From Parasphingopyxis marina (GTDB lineage: Bacteria; Pseudomonadota; Alphaproteobacteria; Sphingomonadales; Sphingomonadaceae): a stretch of DNA of 64,000 bases. Shown in pieces: positions 26,822 to 36,296 of this stretch (position 1 is its first letter; each line of letters opens with the position of its first letter). The stretch is taken from positions 1 to 64,000 of the forward strand of contig NZ_JACJVJ010000002.1 of NCBI RefSeq assembly GCF_014237875.1, read 5' to 3'. A program made the translations under genes and the position numbers. The notes beneath the pieces were generated by a model. The model saw nothing but the letters and a program-made list of their open reading frames with translations, was not told where the DNA came from and did not search any database.

Positions 26822-29800
26822 TCAGCCTGCGGCCTTGGCGAGCCCCTTGGAAAGCTGGAGTGCGCCGTTGAGCCGCGCCTGCGGGTCGCCCCAGTTGCGG
26901 CTGATGACGAGCCGATGGTCGGGCCGCAGCCGGGCAATGCCTTCGAGTTTCCCGACATAAGCGATCAGGCCTTCCGGATTCGGGAAACTGTCGTTGAAGA
27001 AGCTGACGAGCGCGCCGCGCGGGCCGACATCGATCTTCGCGACATGGGCCTTTTTGGCGTTGAGCTTGGTCTCGATCAGCTTCAGCAGATTGTCCGTAGG
27101 CGCCGGGATTTCGCCGAACCGGTCGATCAGTTCCGCGGCGAACGCCTCCACTTCCTGCCGGTCTTCCAGCGCGTTCATCCTGCGATAAAGGCCCATGCGC
27201 AGATCGAGATCGGGAACATATTTCTCCGGGATCAGGATCGGCGCGTCGACCGTAATCGTCGGCGAGAAATCGCGCGTATCGGCTTCGAGCCCGACATCGC
27301 CGGCCTTGGCCGCGACGATCGCGTCTTCGAGCATGGACTGGTAGAGTTCGAAGCCCACTTCGCGGATATGTCCCGATTGTTCGTCGCCAAGCAGGTTGCC
27401 CGCGCCGCGAATATCGAGATCGTGGCTGGCGAGCTGAAAGCCGGCACCGAGGTTTTCGAGATTCTGAAGGACCGTGAGCCGCTTTTCGGCGGTTTCGGTG
27501 ACGATCCGGTCGCGCGGCGTTGTGAGATAGGCATAAGCGCGCGTTTTCGAGCGCCCGACCCGGCCGCGCAACTGGTAAAGCTGGGCAAGGCCGAACATGT
27601 CCGCGCGGTGGACGATCAGCGTGTTGGCCGTGGGTATGTCGAGCCCGCTCTCGATGATCGTGGTGGAAAGCAGGACGTCGTACTTCTTGTCGTAAAAGGC
27701 GCTCATTCGCTCCTCGACGACGGTGGGAGTCATCTGGCCGTGCGCGGTGACGAAGGTGATTTCGGGAATCTCCTTGCGCAGGAATTCCTCGAGCTCCGGC
27801 AGGTCGGCGATCCGCGGGGCGACGAAAAAGCTTTGCCCGCCGCGATAATGTTCGCGCAGCAACGCCTCGCGCAGCACCACCGGGTCCCAGGGCATGACAT
27901 AGGTGCGCACCGCCAGCCGGTCGATCGGCGGCGTCTGGATCACAGAAAGTTCGCGCAAGCCGGACATCGCCATCTGCAGGGTGCGCGGGATCGGGGTGGC
28001 GGTGAGCGTCAGGACATGGACGTCGGCCTTCAACGCCTTTAGCCGTTCCTTGTGGGTGACGCCGAAATGCTGCTCCTCGTCGACGACGACGAGGCCGAGC
28101 CGTTTGAATTCCACCGATTTGGCGAGCAGGGCATGGGTGCCGACGACGATATCGATCGAGCCGTCGGCAAGGCCTTCGCGCGTCTTTTTCGCTTCCGCGG
28201 CGGGCACGAGGCGCGAAAGGCGGCCGATATTGATCGGCAGGCCCGCGAATCGCTCGACGAAATTCTTGTAATGCTGGCGGGTCAGCAAGGTCGTCGGGCA
28301 GACGAGTGCGACCTGCAGGCCGGCCATCGCGGCGACATAGGCGGCCCGCAACGCGACCTCGGTCTTGCCGAAGCCGACATCGCCGCAGACCAGCCGGTCC
28401 ATCGGCGTGCCCTTGCCCAGATCGTCGATCACCTGCTCGATCGCGCGTTCCTGGTCCTCGGTTTCGGCGTAGGGAAAGCGGTCGACGAAGGCGGCGAAGC
28501 TGGAATCGGGCTCGGCAACGTCCGCAGATCGCAAGGCGCGTTTAGCCGCCGTGGCGATCAGTTCGCCGGCAATGGCGCGGATCCGCTCCTTCATCCGCGC
28601 CTTGCGCCGCTGCCAGCCTTCGCCGCCAAGCTTGTCGAGCGTTACGCCTTCGTTTTCGCTGCCATAGCGCGAGAGTATGTCGAGATTTTCGACCGGAACG
28701 TAGAGCTTGTCGCCGCCCGCATATTCGAGAGCGACGCAATCGTGCGGCGCGTTGCCGACCGGGATCGAGGTCAGCCCTTCATAACGGCCGATGCCATGTT
28801 CGGCATGGACGACGAGATCGCCCGGGGTCAAGGTCGCCAGTTCGTTCAGGAAAGCGTCGGCATCCTTCTTGCGGCGGCTGCGGCGGCGCAGCCGGTCGCC
28901 GAGCATGTCCTGTTCGGTGAGCAAAGCGACATCGGGCGCGGTGAAGCCGTGATCGAGCGGCAGGACGGCGAGCGCCGTGCCCGCACCTTGTGCGGCCTGC
29001 CAATTGTCCGCCGGGACGGCGTCCGTGAGCCCGTGCTCATCGAGCAGGCCCGAAAGCCGTTCGCGTGCGCCATGGCTGTAGCTCGCCAGGACGACCTTCT
29101 TTCCGGCTTCGCGCAACGCCTTCACATGGGTGACCACGGCGTCGTAGATATTGGCGTTCGCCTGACGCTCCGGCGCGAAATCGCGCGCTGCGGCGACGTC
29201 GAAATCGATGACGGTTTCGCTCGGGGGCTCATGGAATGGGCTCGACAGGTGGATCGGGGTTTCGGCGATCCGCGCCTTCCAGTCTTCGGCGTCGAAATAG
29301 AGCGTATCGGGGGCGAGCGGGCGATAGGCACCCGGATCGACGGAGAGCGTCGCTTGGCGGTTTTTGTAATAGTCGGCAATCGCCTCGAACCGCGCCTCGG
29401 CCGCACCGGGCACGCCGGCATCGCGGACGATGACGGCGTCCGCGCCAATATGATCGAACAGGCTGGCGAGCTTTTCCTCGAACAGCGGCAGCCAATGCTC
29501 CATGCCCGCGAGCCGGCGCCCTTCGCTGATCGCCTGGTAGAGCGGATCGCCGGTTGCGGTCGCGCCGAACCGTTCGCGATAGCCGCCCCGGAAACGGGCG
29601 ATGCTGTCTTCGTCGAGCAACGCTTCGGACGCCGGCAACAGCGTAAACTGTTCGGCGCGGCCGGTGGTGCGCTGGTCGGCGGGATCGAAGCGGCGGATGG
29701 TGTCGATCTCGTCGCCGAAGAAATCGAGGCGTAGGCCTTCCGTTTCGCCCGAAGCCCAGAGATCGACGATGCCGCCGCGCACGGCGAACTCCCCGGCATC

Positions 29801-30280
29801 GGCGACGGTCTCCACCCGGATATAGCCATTGCCCTGTAACAGGCGGGTCAGCGCCTCGATTTCGATTCGTTCGCCCGGCGCGAGTTTCGCGACCAGCTGG
29901 CGGATGCGGAAGGGCGTCAGCGTGCGCTGGCTGATGGCGTTGATTGTGGTGACGATCAGGCGCGGCTTTTCCGCCTTCGCCTGCAGGACATGGAGCGCGG
30001 AAAGCCGTTCGGCCGAGATCCGCAGACTGGGGCTCGCCCGGTCATAGGGCAGGCAATCCCAGGCGGGGAAAGCGACCAGTTCAATCTCCGGCGCAAAATA
30101 GCGTGCGGCCTCGGCAACGCCCATCATCGTTGTGTCGTCGGGTGCGACATAGACGGCGGCGCGATCCTTGAACGCGGCGGCGCGCGCAAGGTCCACCATC
30201 AGCGCGGGAAGGAAGCCCGGCGGCGTGCCGGCAAGGGTCAGCGGCGCGCCGGCATCGAGAATGCGCTGGATATCGGTCAT
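26822..30280 (-). CDS. mfd: Transcription-repair coupling factor Mfd
   Basis: A 1152-residue ATP-dependent translocase that removes RNA polymerase stalled at DNA lesions and recruits UvrA. It has the UvrB-like N-terminal modules, a CarD-like RNA polymerase interaction domain (near GDLVVHAEHGIGRYEGL) and a RecG-like motor. Motor motifs include GDVGFGKTEV (about residue 630), the DEEQ box VVVDEEQHFG (about 732) and QLRGRVGRS. The C-terminal TRCF domain is complete. The start lies 24 nt after sdhE, so both share a transcript. Confidence 0.97.
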   Translation of the reverse strand: MTDIQRILDAGAPLTLAGTPPGFLPALMVDLARAAAFKDRAAVYVAPDDTTMMGVAEAARYFAPEIELVAFPAWDCLPYDRASPSLRISAERLSALHVLQAKAEKPRLIVTTINAISQRTLTPFRIRQLVAKLAPGERIEIEALTRLLQGNGYIRVETVADAGEFAVRGGIVDLWASGETEGLRLDFFGDEIDTIRRFDPADQRTTGRAEQFTLLPASEALLDEDSIARFRGGYRERFGATATGDPLYQAISEGRRLAGMEHWLPLFEEKLASLFDHIGADAVIVRDAGVPGAAEARFEAIADYYKNRQATLSVDPGAYRPLAPDTLYFDAEDWKARIAETPIHLSSPFHEPPSETVIDFDVAAARDFAPERQANANIYDAVVTHVKALREAGKKVVLASYSHGARERLSGLLDEHGLTDAVPADNWQAAQGAGTALAVLPLDHGFTAPDVALLTEQDMLGDRLRRRSRRKKDADAFLNELATLTPGDLVVHAEHGIGRYEGLTSIPVGNAPHDCVALEYAGGDKLYVPVENLDILSRYGSENEGVTLDKLGGEGWQRRKARMKERIRAIAGELIATAAKRALRSADVAEPDSSFAAFVDRFPYAETEDQERAIEQVIDDLGKGTPMDRLVCGDVGFGKTEVALRAAYVAAMAGLQVALVCPTTLLTRQHYKNFVERFAGLPINIGRLSRLVPAAEAKKTREGLADGSIDIVVGTHALLAKSVEFKRLGLVVVDEEQHFGVTHKERLKALKADVHVLTLTATPIPRTLQMAMSGLRELSVIQTPPIDRLAVRTYVMPWDPVVLREALLREHYRGGQSFFVAPRIADLPELEEFLRKEIPEITFVTAHGQMTPTVVEERMSAFYDKKYDVLLSTTIIESGLDIPTANTLIVHRADMFGLAQLYQLRGRVGRSKTRAYAYLTTPRDRIVTETAEKRLTVLQNLENLGAGFQLASHDLDIRGAGNLLGDEQSGHIREVGFELYQSMLEDAIVAAKAGDVGLEADTRDFSPTITVDAPILIPEKYVPDLDLRMGLYRRMNALEDRQEVEAFAAELIDRFGEIPAPTDNLLKLIETKLNAKKAHVAKIDVGPRGALVSFFNDSFPNPEGLIAYVGKLEGIARLRPDHRLVISRNWGDPQARLNGALQLSKGLAKAAG

Positions 30281-30304
30281 GTCGTCAAAATCACTATTCG
30301 CGTT

Positions 30305-30571
30305 TCATCGGGCTATGGGCACATAATCGAGCTGCTGCATCCGCTTCATCATCGGTCCGTCGATAGGCTCCGGCGGGGCCTCCGTGCCCGTCGCCCAGGC
30401 CATAATCAGCACATCGTCGATATCGAGCAGCGCCTCGAACCAGTCCGCCTCTTCCTCGCTCCAGCCCGCCGAAAATTTGTCGAAAAAGCCGCCGATCAAC
30501 AGGTCCGCCTCCTTGGTCCCGCGATGCCAGGCGCGAAACTTCATGCGTTTGAGGCGGTCGGGCAAAGTCAC
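30305..30571 (-). CDS. sdhE: FAD assembly factor SdhE
   Basis: An 88-residue protein of the SdhE/Sdh5 family, which helps attach FAD covalently to succinate dehydrogenase flavoprotein. The family core RGTKEADLLIGGFFD corresponds to the RGxxE flavinylation motif. The later WFEALLDIDD segment is typical. The start is GTG at 30571 with GGAG 5 nt upstream; ATG ten codons later would lose conserved sequence. It precedes mfd and diverges from recG, an arrangement often seen in alphaproteobacteria. Confidence 0.92.
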   Translation of the reverse strand: MTLPDRLKRMKFRAWHRGTKEADLLIGGFFDKFSAGWSEEEADWFEALLDIDDVLIMAWATGTEAPPEPIDGPMMKRMQQLDYVPIAR

Positions 30572-30591
30572 GGTTTCTCCAATGGCAAAAG

Positions 30592-30620
30592 GCCGGCAGG
30601 CTCTGGCAAGGCCTGTCGGC
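30592..30620. repeat. Stem-loop in the sdhE-recG divergent region
   Basis: GCCGGCAGGC (30592-30601) pairs with GCCTGTCGGC (30611-30620) with a single G-T wobble and a 9-nt loop. It lies 23 nt before the recG ATG and 21 nt before the sdhE start. It could be a regulatory dyad or a 5'-leader hairpin on either transcript. No T-run is present. Confidence 0.4.
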
Positions 30621-30642
30621 TACGGTATAGGGGTATCTAGAG

Positions 30643-32703
30643 ATGCGCCCCGAGATACTCAATCCGCTCTTTGCCGAGGTCGAAGCCCTGAAGGGGGTGG
30701 GGAAGGGCCTAGCCAAGCCGTTGGGGCGGCTAAGGCTCGAAATGATCGTCGATCTGCTCTTCCACCTTCCGAGCGGGTGGATCGACCGCAAGCGCGTCGA
30801 GAGGCTCGACATGGCCGATGCGGGGGGCGTGGTGACGGCGGTGGTCACGCCGATCGACTATCGCCAAGCGGGGCCGCGCAGTCCCATGAAGGTGCAGGCG
30901 CAGGACGGGGAGGGCAATGTGCTGAGTCTCGTCTATTTCAACAATCCGGGCTGGGCGAAAAAGCTGCTGCCGCTCGGCGAAGCGCGCGCGATATCCGGGC
31001 GGATGGAGCTGTACGGACAGGAGCTCCAGATCGTGCATCCGGACATCGTCGTGCCGCCCGAAGAAATCGGTGAAATTCCCGAGCGCGAGCCCGTCTATCC
31101 GCTGTCGGAAGGCCTCACCAACAAGCGGCTGAACCAGCTGGCCGAACAGGCGCTCGAACGCGCACCGCAACTGCCGGAATGGGTGGAGCCGGGACTGAAG
31201 GCGCGCGAGGACTGGCCAGACTGGCGCGATGCCATCGGACGAATTCATGCGAACCCGGCGGACGACAAGGCACGGACGCGGCTCGCCTATGACGAGATTT
31301 TCGCCAACCAGCTCGCCCTATCGCTGGTCCGCGAATCTTCGCGCAGCCGCAAGGGCAGGGCGCTCAAGGCCGATGGACGGCTGCGCGACATGCTCAAACT
31401 GCCCTATGAGCCGACCGGCGCGCAAAAGCGCACGATCGGCGAGATCGAAGGAGACGTTAGGCAGGATGTGCCGATGCTGCGTCTACTGCAGGGCGATGTC
31501 GGTTCGGGCAAGACGCTGGTGGCGGTAGAGGCGCTGCTGATGGCCGTGGAAGCGGGGATGCAGGGGGCGTTCCTCGCGCCGACCGAGATACTCGCGCGCC
31601 AGCATTATGACACCGTCTCGCAGATGCTTTCCGGACTGCCCGTCACGGTTGCGATCCTCACCGGGCGCGACAAGGGCAAAATTAGGGAATCCACCTTGAT
31701 GGGCCTTGCCGACGGGTCGATCGATATACTGATCGGCACCCACGCCATTTTCCAGGAGGCCGTGGCCTACAAGAACCTCGCGCTCGCCGTCGTCGACGAG
31801 CAGCACCGGTTCGGAGTCGCCCAGCGCATGGCGCTGGCGCAAAAGGCCGAGCGGCCACCGCATCTGCTGGTCATGACGGCGACACCGATCCCGCGCACGC
31901 TGACCCTGACCCATTATGGTGAGATGGACGTTTCGCAGCTCGACGAGATGCCGCCCGGCCGCCAGCCTATCGAGACCCGCGTGCTATCGGCGTCGCGGCT
32001 CGAGGAGGTCGTCGAAGGACTGGGACGGCATCTTGCGCGCAACGGCCAGGCCTATTGGGTTTGCCCGCTGGTCGAGGAAAGCGAGGTGATGGACCAGGCG
32101 GCCGCGGAGGACCGTGCCAAAACCTTGCAAGCGCGGTTCGGCGCGGATCGCGTCGGCCTCGTCCATGGCCGAATGAAGGGGCCGGAAAAGGACGCGGTGA
32201 TGGAGAGGCTCCAGCGCGGCGAAATCGCGGTGCTGGTCGCGACGACGGTGATCGAGGTCGGCGTCGATGTACCCAACGCGACCCTAATGATCGTCGAAGG
32301 CGCGGACCGGTTCGGTCTCGCCCAACTCCACCAGCTCAGGGGGCGGGTCGGGCGCGGCGACCAGCAATCGGTGTGCCTGCTATTGCGCGCCGATGCGCTG
32401 TCGGAAACGGCGCGATCCCGCCTGGCCCTGCTGCGCGAGACCAATGACGGCTTCCGGATCGCCGAGGAGGATCTGCGGCTGCGCGGCGCGGGCGAACTGC
32501 TCGGCACGCGGCAATCGGGCGATGTCGGCTTCCGGCTTGCCACGCCCGAACAGGTCGCGGCGCTTGCACCGATGGCGAACGACGATGCGCGGTTGCTGCT
32601 GGAAAATGAGGGAGGGCTCGCCTCCAAACGCGGCGAAGCGGCCCGCATCGCGCTTTATCTCTTCAAGCGCGATATGGCGGTGCCGCTTTTGCGGTCCGGC
32701 TGA
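30643..32703 (+). CDS. recG: ATP-dependent DNA helicase RecG
   Basis: A 686-residue branched-DNA translocase that reverses stalled forks and processes recombination intermediates. The N-terminal wedge/OB domain precedes the helicase core. Walker A is GDVGSGKT (about residues 283-290), DEQH is at 385-388 (VVDEQHRFG), and QLRGRVGRGDQQS and the TRG-like C-terminal region are intact. It diverges from sdhE-mfd, so three repair or respiration housekeeping genes share one intergenic region of about 70 bp. Confidence 0.97.
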   Translation: MRPEILNPLFAEVEALKGVGKGLAKPLGRLRLEMIVDLLFHLPSGWIDRKRVERLDMADAGGVVTAVVTPIDYRQAGPRSPMKVQAQDGEGNVLSLVYFNNPGWAKKLLPLGEARAISGRMELYGQELQIVHPDIVVPPEEIGEIPEREPVYPLSEGLTNKRLNQLAEQALERAPQLPEWVEPGLKAREDWPDWRDAIGRIHANPADDKARTRLAYDEIFANQLALSLVRESSRSRKGRALKADGRLRDMLKLPYEPTGAQKRTIGEIEGDVRQDVPMLRLLQGDVGSGKTLVAVEALLMAVEAGMQGAFLAPTEILARQHYDTVSQMLSGLPVTVAILTGRDKGKIRESTLMGLADGSIDILIGTHAIFQEAVAYKNLALAVVDEQHRFGVAQRMALAQKAERPPHLLVMTATPIPRTLTLTHYGEMDVSQLDEMPPGRQPIETRVLSASRLEEVVEGLGRHLARNGQAYWVCPLVEESEVMDQAAAEDRAKTLQARFGADRVGLVHGRMKGPEKDAVMERLQRGEIAVLVATTVIEVGVDVPNATLMIVEGADRFGLAQLHQLRGRVGRGDQQSVCLLLRADALSETARSRLALLRETNDGFRIAEEDLRLRGAGELLGTRQSGDVGFRLATPEQVAALAPMANDDARLLLENEGGLASKRGEAARIALYLFKRDMAVPLLRSG

Positions 32704-32724
32704 ATTCGGGGCTTGGCCCCCGGC

Positions 32725-33063
32725 CTAGTCGTTCTGCGCCTTGTTCGGCGTGGAATCGAGCAGGGCGCGATAGCCGCGCGCATCGAACGGACGAATGAAC
32801 TCCGCGCCGATCCGGTCCGAAAGCGACCAGACGATGCGGGCGTTGACTTCGCCGATCAGCGGCAGGTTGAGACGCACCAGCGTGCCCTCGCGATAGGCCT
32901 TGGGCGATATCGCCATAAAACCGAATGGCGAGAGGTTGCCGACGAGAATCTCGTGGCCTTCCTCGCTCGGTTCGTGAAGCGAAGCACGGATCGACACAGC
33001 GTCACGCGCGGCGCGGCGCTTCTCAACGTCGAAAATCTGCTGAGCGATAGGTTGCGCGCTCAT
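32725..33063 (-). CDS. PilZ domain protein (c-di-GMP binding)
   Basis: A 112-residue single-domain PilZ protein. It keeps the two c-di-GMP contacts: RxxxR in EKRRAARD and the [D/N]xSxxG motif as GNLSPFG. It is therefore predicted to bind c-di-GMP and transmit it to an unknown target. The ATG at 33063 has GGGAG 8 nt upstream and is preferred over an in-frame TTG at 33087. The EAL protein about 8 kb away is a possible upstream controller. No motility or cellulose genes are adjacent. Confidence 0.88.
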   Translation of the reverse strand: MSAQPIAQQIFDVEKRRAARDAVSIRASLHEPSEEGHEILVGNLSPFGFMAISPKAYREGTLVRLNLPLIGEVNARIVWSLSDRIGAEFIRPFDARGYRALLDSTPNKAQND

Positions 33064-33169
33064 TTCCGTTTCTCCCAATGTGCTCAAAAGCAGGACATAA
33101 CTGGCACAGAGTGATTAAACGTGCGCCAACGGGCATGCCTAACATCGCGTTAACCACCGGTTGGTGCGG

Positions 33170-33187
33170 CGAAATCGGCAGATTTCG
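33170..33187. repeat. Perfect 7-bp stem-loop upstream of pilZ gene
   Basis: CGAAATC (33170-33176) and GATTTCG (33181-33187) flank a GGCA tetraloop. It lies about 80 nt past the tyrS stop and 107 bp before the PilZ start, both on the minus strand. It may be a tyrS transcription end or a regulatory dyad; no T-run follows. Confidence 0.4.
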
Positions 33188-33265
33188 GGATGAAAGGGGC
33201 GTCGCGCGCCATGGCGGCGTGGTCAAGGGCCGGTTAACGCCCGCACATGGAAGAGAAAGCGTCGC

Positions 33266-34510
33266 TCAGGCGCGGACGAGCACGCCGTGTTTCTTCTTCC
33301 CGGCGGAGATACGTACCGGTTCGTCGCCGATGGTAACGCTCGCGCCTTCATCCTCGACCTTTTCTCCGTCGATTCGCGCGCCGCCACCCCGGACCAGCCG
33401 TCTGGCTTCGCCCTTGGAGGCGACCAGGCCGAGATCGACCATCGCATCGAGCAAGGCGATTTCGCCGGCTTCGACCGAAAGCGAGGGCAGGTCTTCCCCG
33501 ACCGCACCCTGCTCGAACGTCTTCTGGGCAGTTTCAGAGGCATCGCGGGCCGCCTGTTCGCCGCGCGCCATCGCCGTTGCGGCGTTGGCGAGGACCTTTT
33601 TGGCCTCGTTGAGTTCCGCGCCTTCAAGCGCTTCGAGGCGGGCGATCTCGTCGAGCGGAATATCGGTGAAGAGGCGCAGGAACCTGCCGACGTCGCGGTC
33701 ATCGGTGTTCCGCCAGAACTGCCAATAATCGTAGTGGCCGAGCTGGTCCTCATGGAGCCAGATCGCGCCGGTGACCGACTTGCCCATCTTGGTGCCGTCG
33801 GCCTTCGTGATGAGCGGGGTCGTCACGCCGTAAAGCTCGGCGCCGTCGATCCGGCGGGCAAGCTCGATGCCGTTGACGATATTGCCCCACTGGTCCGAAC
33901 CGCCCATCTGGAGACGGCAGGTGTGCCGGCGCGACAGCTCGAGAAAGTCGTAGGCCTGGAGGATCATATAGTTGAATTCGAGGAAGGTCAGCGGCTGTTC
34001 GCGATCGAGGCGCAGCTTGACGGAGTCAAAGGTCAGCATCCGGTTGATGGTGAAATGCCGACCCACCTCGCGCAGAAAGGGAATATATTCGAGCGTGTCG
34101 AGCCAGTCGGCATTGTTGACCATGATCGCGTCGGTCGGCCCGCCTTCCTCGCCCTCGGGTGCGAGCGTCAGGAGCCGGTCGAAGATACGGCGGATCGCGG
34201 CGATGTTGCTGGCGATACCGTCCTCGTCGAGCAGCTTGCGCACTTCGTCCTTGCCGGAAGGGTCACCGACCTTGGTCGTGCCTCCGCCCATCACGACGAT
34301 CGGCTTGTGACCCGATTGCTGGAGGCGGCGCAGCAGCATGATCGACACGAGATTGCCGACATGGAGCGAGGGCGCGGTTGCGTCGAAACCGATATAGCCC
34401 GGCACGATCTGGGTGCCGGCGAGCGCGTCCAGGCCCGCCGCATCGGTGATCTGGTGGACATAGCCGCGCGCATCGAGCAGGCGTAGAAGATCGGACGAAT
34501 ATTCTGTCAT
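33266..34510 (-). CDS. tyrS: Tyrosyl-tRNA synthetase
   Basis: A 414-residue class I aminoacyl-tRNA synthetase. The HIGH box is HVGN (residues 50-53), and the KMSKS-type loop is [11 protein letters not shown] (about residue 236). The tyrosine pocket [10 protein letters not shown] is intact. The C-terminal S4-like RNA-binding domain contains [17 protein letters not shown]. It diverges from the DOMON-NamZ operon. The ATG at 34510 is the only reasonable start. Confidence 0.97.
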   Translation of the reverse strand: MTEYSSDLLRLLDARGYVHQITDAAGLDALAGTQIVPGYIGFDATAPSLHVGNLVSIMLLRRLQQSGHKPIVVMGGGTTKVGDPSGKDEVRKLLDEDGIASNIAAIRRIFDRLLTLAPEGEEGGPTDAIMVNNADWLDTLEYIPFLREVGRHFTINRMLTFDSVKLRLDREQPLTFLEFNYMILQAYDFLELSRRHTCRLQMGGSDQWGNIVNGIELARRIDGAELYGVTTPLITKADGTKMGKSVTGAIWLHEDQLGHYDYWQFWRNTDDRDVGRFLRLFTDIPLDEIARLEALEGAELNEAKKVLANAATAMARGEQAARDASETAQKTFEQGAVGEDLPSLSVEAGEIALLDAMVDLGLVASKGEARRLVRGGGARIDGEKVEDEGASVTIGDEPVRISAGKKKHGVLVRA

Positions 34511-34542
34511 GGCGCGCGGGCGCTTAGCATGGAGATTGGTGC

Positions 34543-35088
34543 TTGGGTAGCGTTCGCCGGGCTTTGGTGCTGCATCCCGATTGCCGCTGCGATGCGGTCG
34601 AGACGATAGAGGTTCAGATCGCGCGACCGGGTGCGGGCGAGTTGGCGCTGCGTTTCGTCGTTAAGGGCGATATCGCTTCTATCGCGGTGCCGGCTGCGGC
34701 CGATCCGGGCTTTGCCGACGGGCTCTGGAAACATAGTTGCTTCGAGGCCTTTGCGGGCAGCAGCGAGGCTACGGCCTATCATGAGTTCAACTTTTCGCCT
34801 TCGAGCCAATGGGCCGCCTATCGGTTCGACGATTATCGCAGCGGCATGGCGGCGATCCCCCCACTGGTGCCGCCTGAGATCGATGTCGATGCCTCGGCGT
34901 GCGACCTTCAGTTGGCGGTCGCTCTCGCCGGTCTAACCGAGGCGCACGACCTGTTCGGTCTTTCCGCGGTGATAGAGCAGGTGGACGGTACGCATTCCTA
35001 TTGGGCGCTCGCGCATCCGCTCGGTAAGCCCGATTTCCACCACAAGGATTGCTTTGCGCTCGAACTCCCGGCAGCAAGCGCGTCATGA
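34543..35088 (+). CDS. DOMON-like domain protein
   Basis: A 181-residue protein matching the sphingomonad DOMON-like family. A beta-rich fold includes [32 protein letters not shown] and a late [16 protein letters not shown] segment. DOMON domains bind haem or sugars in other proteins; no ligand can be assigned here and no signal peptide is seen. The start is a TTG at 34543 with GGAG 8 nt upstream; there is no suitable ATG. Its stop overlaps the next gene as ATGA. Close coupling to a muramidase-family gene suggests a role in cell-wall carbohydrate handling, which is inference. Confidence 0.75.
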   Translation: MGSVRRALVLHPDCRCDAVETIEVQIARPGAGELALRFVVKGDIASIAVPAAADPGFADGLWKHSCFEAFAGSSEATAYHEFNFSPSSQWAAYRFDDYRSGMAAIPPLVPPEIDVDASACDLQLAVALAGLTEAHDLFGLSAVIEQVDGTHSYWALAHPLGKPDFHHKDCFALELPAASAS

Positions 35089-36296
35089 AATTCGGTATCG
35101 ATCGCCTGATAGAAGACGCTGCATCGCGCGCCCCGCTCGAGGGGCAGCGTGTCGCGCTGCTCGCTCATCCTGCTTCCGTAACGGCTGACCTGACCCATTC
35201 GCTCGACGCGCTGATCGCCGCCGGCGTCAACGTCACCGCGGCCTTCGGCCCGCAGCACGGGATCAAGGGCGACAAGCAGGATAACATGGTCGAGACGGCC
35301 GACGAGAGTGATCCGGTCCACGGCATCCCGGTCTTCAGCCTCTATGGCGAAGTCCGTCGCCCCACCGCTGCGTCGATGGAAACCTTCGATACGATCCTGA
35401 TCGACCTGCAGGATCTGGGCTGCCGGATCTACACCTTCATCACCACCTTGCGGTACATTCTCGAAGCGGCAGCCGAGCACGGCAAGGCCGTCTGGGTGCT
35501 CGACCGTCCCAATCCCGCCGGACGGCCCATCGAGGGGCTGACCCTGCGCGAAGGCTGGGAGAGCTTTGTCGGTGCCGGGCCGATGCCGATGCGGCACGGG
35601 CTCACCATGGGCGAACTCGGCCATTGGTTCATCGAAACGCTGGGCCTCGATGTCGAGTATCGCGTGATCGCCATGGAAGGTTGGGCGCCCGACGAAGCGC
35701 CGGGCCATGGCTGGCCGCTCGGCGAGCGCATCTGGGTCAATCCCAGCCCCAACGCCGCCAATCTCTGGATGGCGCGCGCCTATGCCGGAACGGTCATGCT
35801 GGAAGGCACAACGCTGAGCGAGGGCAGGGGAACGACCCGCCCGCTGGAGCTGTTCGGGGCACCCGATATCGAGGCGGGCAGGGTGTTGGCAGAGATGGAA
35901 CGGCTTGCGCCCAATTGGCTGGCAGGCTGCCTGCTCCGCGAAATCTGGTTCGAACCGACCTTTCACAAACATGTCGGCCAGCTGTGCAGCGGTATCCAGA
36001 TTCACCCCGAAGGGCCGGCTTATGATCACGGCGCGTTCAAGCCCTGGCGGCTGCAAGCTCTGGCGTTCAAGGCGATCCGGCGGCTCTGTCCGGATTACGA
36101 GCTATGGCGCGGCAAGGATTTCAAATATGAATATACTGACGACGTTTTCGCCATCGACGTCATCAACGGCAGCCCGCTGCTGCGGGAATGGGTTGACGAT
36201 AGCGGCGCCGAACCAGGTGATTTGGTGGCGATGACCCGAAGCGACGAAGAGGCTTGGCGCGATCGCCGCGGCGCTTCGCTGATCTATGAAGGCTGA
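35085..36296 (+). CDS. DUF1343 / NamZ-family exo-beta-N-acetylmuramidase-like protein
   Basis: A 403-residue DUF1343 protein. NamZ members release MurNAc from non-reducing ends of peptidoglycan fragments. Recognisable segments are VALLAHPASVT, FGPQHGIKGDKQDN, DLQDLGCRIYTFITTL, LDRPNPAGR and TTLSEGRGTTRP. From memory, characterised members have Glu in the PEHG position where this protein has Gln, so activity needs testing. No signal peptide is visible, suggesting a cytoplasmic location. The ATG at 35085 overlaps the DOMON gene stop. Its end overlaps the SGNH esterase start. With AmgK and MurU elsewhere in the window, liberated MurNAc could be recycled. Confidence 0.82.
   Translation: MKFGIDRLIEDAASRAPLEGQRVALLAHPASVTADLTHSLDALIAAGVNVTAAFGPQHGIKGDKQDNMVETADESDPVHGIPVFSLYGEVRRPTAASMETFDTILIDLQDLGCRIYTFITTLRYILEAAAEHGKAVWVLDRPNPAGRPIEGLTLREGWESFVGAGPMPMRHGLTMGELGHWFIETLGLDVEYRVIAMEGWAPDEAPGHGWPLGERIWVNPSPNAANLWMARAYAGTVMLEGTTLSEGRGTTRPLELFGAPDIEAGRVLAEMERLAPNWLAGCLLREIWFEPTFHKHVGQLCSGIQIHPEGPAYDHGAFKPWRLQALAFKAIRRLCPDYELWRGKDFKYEYTDDVFAIDVINGSPLLREWVDDSGAEPGDLVAMTRSDEEAWRDRRGASLIYEG

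Noticed and set aside
30294-30848. Longer reading frame of 184 codons covering sdhE on the minus strand
   Set aside because: It is in another frame, crosses the recG start and lacks the SdhE pattern present in the 88-residue frame.
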